Source: Actinomyces vulturis
GTDB lineage: Bacteria; Actinomycetota; Actinomycetes; Actinomycetales; Actinomycetaceae
Direction: 5' to 3'
NCBI RefSeq assembly: GCF_001687305.1
Contig: NZ_KV700385.1
Location: 478,523-542,522, forward strand
DNA: 64,000 bases
The position numbers were made by a program, and so were the translations under genes. Of the stretch, positions 63,244 to 64,000 are shown piece after piece (positions within the stretch are counted from its first letter, which is position 1; each line of letters begins with the position of its first letter). Under the pieces are notes generated by a model, which made no database searches, was not told where the DNA came from, and saw nothing but the letters and a program-made list of their open reading frames with translations.

Positions 63244-63660
63244 CTAATCGACATCTGACTCAAACTGCATGGCTCTCCGTGAGTCAGCAAGGACATACAC
63301 TTGACCATCAGTGGCCGCAGCGAATACCCGCTGAACTGCTTCTTGGCGGGCTTGCAGAAGAATATTTTCTTTGCTCAGCACCTCGACCTGACGCTCGAGT
63401 TCGATAATACGGCGAATACCTGCCAGATTTATCCCTTCATTGGAGAGGGTTTGAATCTGGCGAAGCCGCTGCACATCGTACAGTGAGTAGCGACGCCCAC
63501 GCCCCTGGGTACGAGCGGGGATAACCAGCCCAAGACGGTCGTATTGACGCAGCGTTTGTGGGTGCATCCCGGCTAGAGATGCCGCCACAGAGATGACATA
63601 GACCGGACGATATAACGCATCTTCCGCTACGCTACCGATCCCCTGACTGGTGTGCTTCAC
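63244..63660 (-). CDS. hspR: Heat-shock repressor HspR (MerR family)
   Basis: 138 residues. The MerR-type winged HTH starts YVISVAASLAGMHPQTLRQY and continues RLGLVIPARTQGRGRRYS, with the arginine-rich wing, then a coiled-coil (RRIIELERQVEVLSKENILL). The sequence is close to actinobacterial HspR, which represses the dnaK operon and clpB through HAIR sites with DnaK as co-repressor. The GTG start overlaps the dnaJ stop (GTGA), so the two are coupled. The dnaK and grpE genes should lie just beyond the right edge. A matching HAIR site lies upstream of clpB. Confidence 0.93.
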   Translation of the reverse strand: MKHTSQGIGSVAEDALYRPVYVISVAASLAGMHPQTLRQYDRLGLVIPARTQGRGRRYSLYDVQRLRQIQTLSNEGINLAGIRRIIELERQVEVLSKENILLQARQEAVQRVFAAATDGQVYVLADSRRAMQFESDVD

Positions 63661-64000
63661 TGTGCCGCCTCCTCCATGAGGTGCGCACGGGGGTTGGAAC
63701 CTTCCATAGCCTTCTCAAATTCTTCGAGTGCCTTGCGGGCATCGTCGGAGAGTTTCTTAGGGACGGCTACCTCAAGTTCGACAAGCATGTCTGAAGTCCC
63801 CTTGGAGGTGGTGATGCCTTTTCCACGCAAACGCTGAATGGTGCCGGACTGGGTGCCCGGAGCGATTTTGATCTTAGAAGTCCCTCCTGTCCAAAGGGGA
63901 ACTTCCACCACAGCGCCCAGTGCTGCTTCTGCCAGGGTGATAGGCAGAGTCATGCGTAGGTTCTTCCCATCAATGGAATAGACGGGGTGGGGTTTGACCT
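63657..64000 (-). CDS. dnaJ: Chaperone DnaJ (partial, C-terminal end only)
   Basis: About 114 C-terminal residues; the gene runs past the right edge. VKPHPVYSIDGKNLRMTLPI and ITLAEAALGAVVEVPLWTG are the second C-terminal beta-domain of DnaJ, followed by GTQSGTIQRLRGKGI and the end LEEFEKAMEGSNPRAHL. The J-domain and any zinc fingers are outside the window, so DnaJ1/DnaJ2 type cannot be told. It is coupled to hspR by a four-base overlap. Confidence 0.92.
   Translation of the reverse strand, partial: VKPHPVYSIDGKNLRMTLPITLAEAALGAVVEVPLWTGGTSKIKIAPGTQSGTIQRLRGKGITTSKGTSDMLVELEVAVPKKLSDDARKALEEFEKAMEGSNPRAHLMEEAAQ

Noticed and set aside
1-64000. CRISPR arrays
   Set aside because: No regularly spaced 24-40 bp direct repeats with unique spacers were found; the only tandem array is the coding repeat at 86-379.

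Overview
The window reads as a chromosome segment of an actinobacterium of intermediate GC, most likely a member of the Actinomycetaceae or a close relative. That placement is inference, not a database result. Supporting signs are the dnaJ-hspR overlap, a HAIR-type HspR operator upstream of clpB, a lysine-rich tail on TopA, a DUF4232 lipoprotein, a TAP-type hydrolase lipoprotein, an MT0933-like small protein, and several starts that look leaderless.

Layout. 1-2 kb: a YhgE/Pip-family membrane protein (cut by the window edge) divergent from a TetR regulator. 2-7 kb (minus strand): a YeiH-type membrane protein and an asymmetric heterodimeric ABC exporter. 7-9.6 kb: an UPF0045 thiamine-binding-type protein coupled to gluQ, then two identical tRNA-Arg(ACG) genes and a tRNA-Ser(GCT). 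9.7-14.9 kb: a FUSC protein, a possible leader ORF, a P-type H+-ATPase and a YhiM-like protein, which together suggest acid or proton handling. 14.9-18.3 kb: a CoA-disulfide reductase/rhodanese fusion behind a 32-bp palindromic operator, and an MHS-type MFS transporter. 18.7-25.4 kb: a lipoprotein, FetB, a KefB-like antiporter, a CPBP protease and catalase.

From about 25.4 to 34.0 kb lies an accessory, partly AT-rich region ending at tRNA-Thr(CGT). It holds interrupted membrane-protein and orphan genes, an OLD-like AAA ATPase followed by a frameshifted probable PD-(D/E)XK nuclease (a candidate, apparently decaying, defence module), a heavily decayed IS3-family element, and an MFS gene between two degenerate direct repeats.

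From 34.2 kb the core genome resumes: asparaginase and a cytosine-deaminase-like amidohydrolase; a TAP-type peptidase; the topA-tmk-holB operon with two downstream membrane-protein genes, the first interrupted by an in-frame TGA; a PAP2 phosphatase; a cls-hrpA-methyltransferase operon; a SprT-like protein; a secreted lysozyme-like protein; YbjQ; a TetR; then the heat-shock genes clpB, hspR and dnaJ. HspR encoded at the right edge is the likely repressor acting at the HAIR site upstream of clpB.
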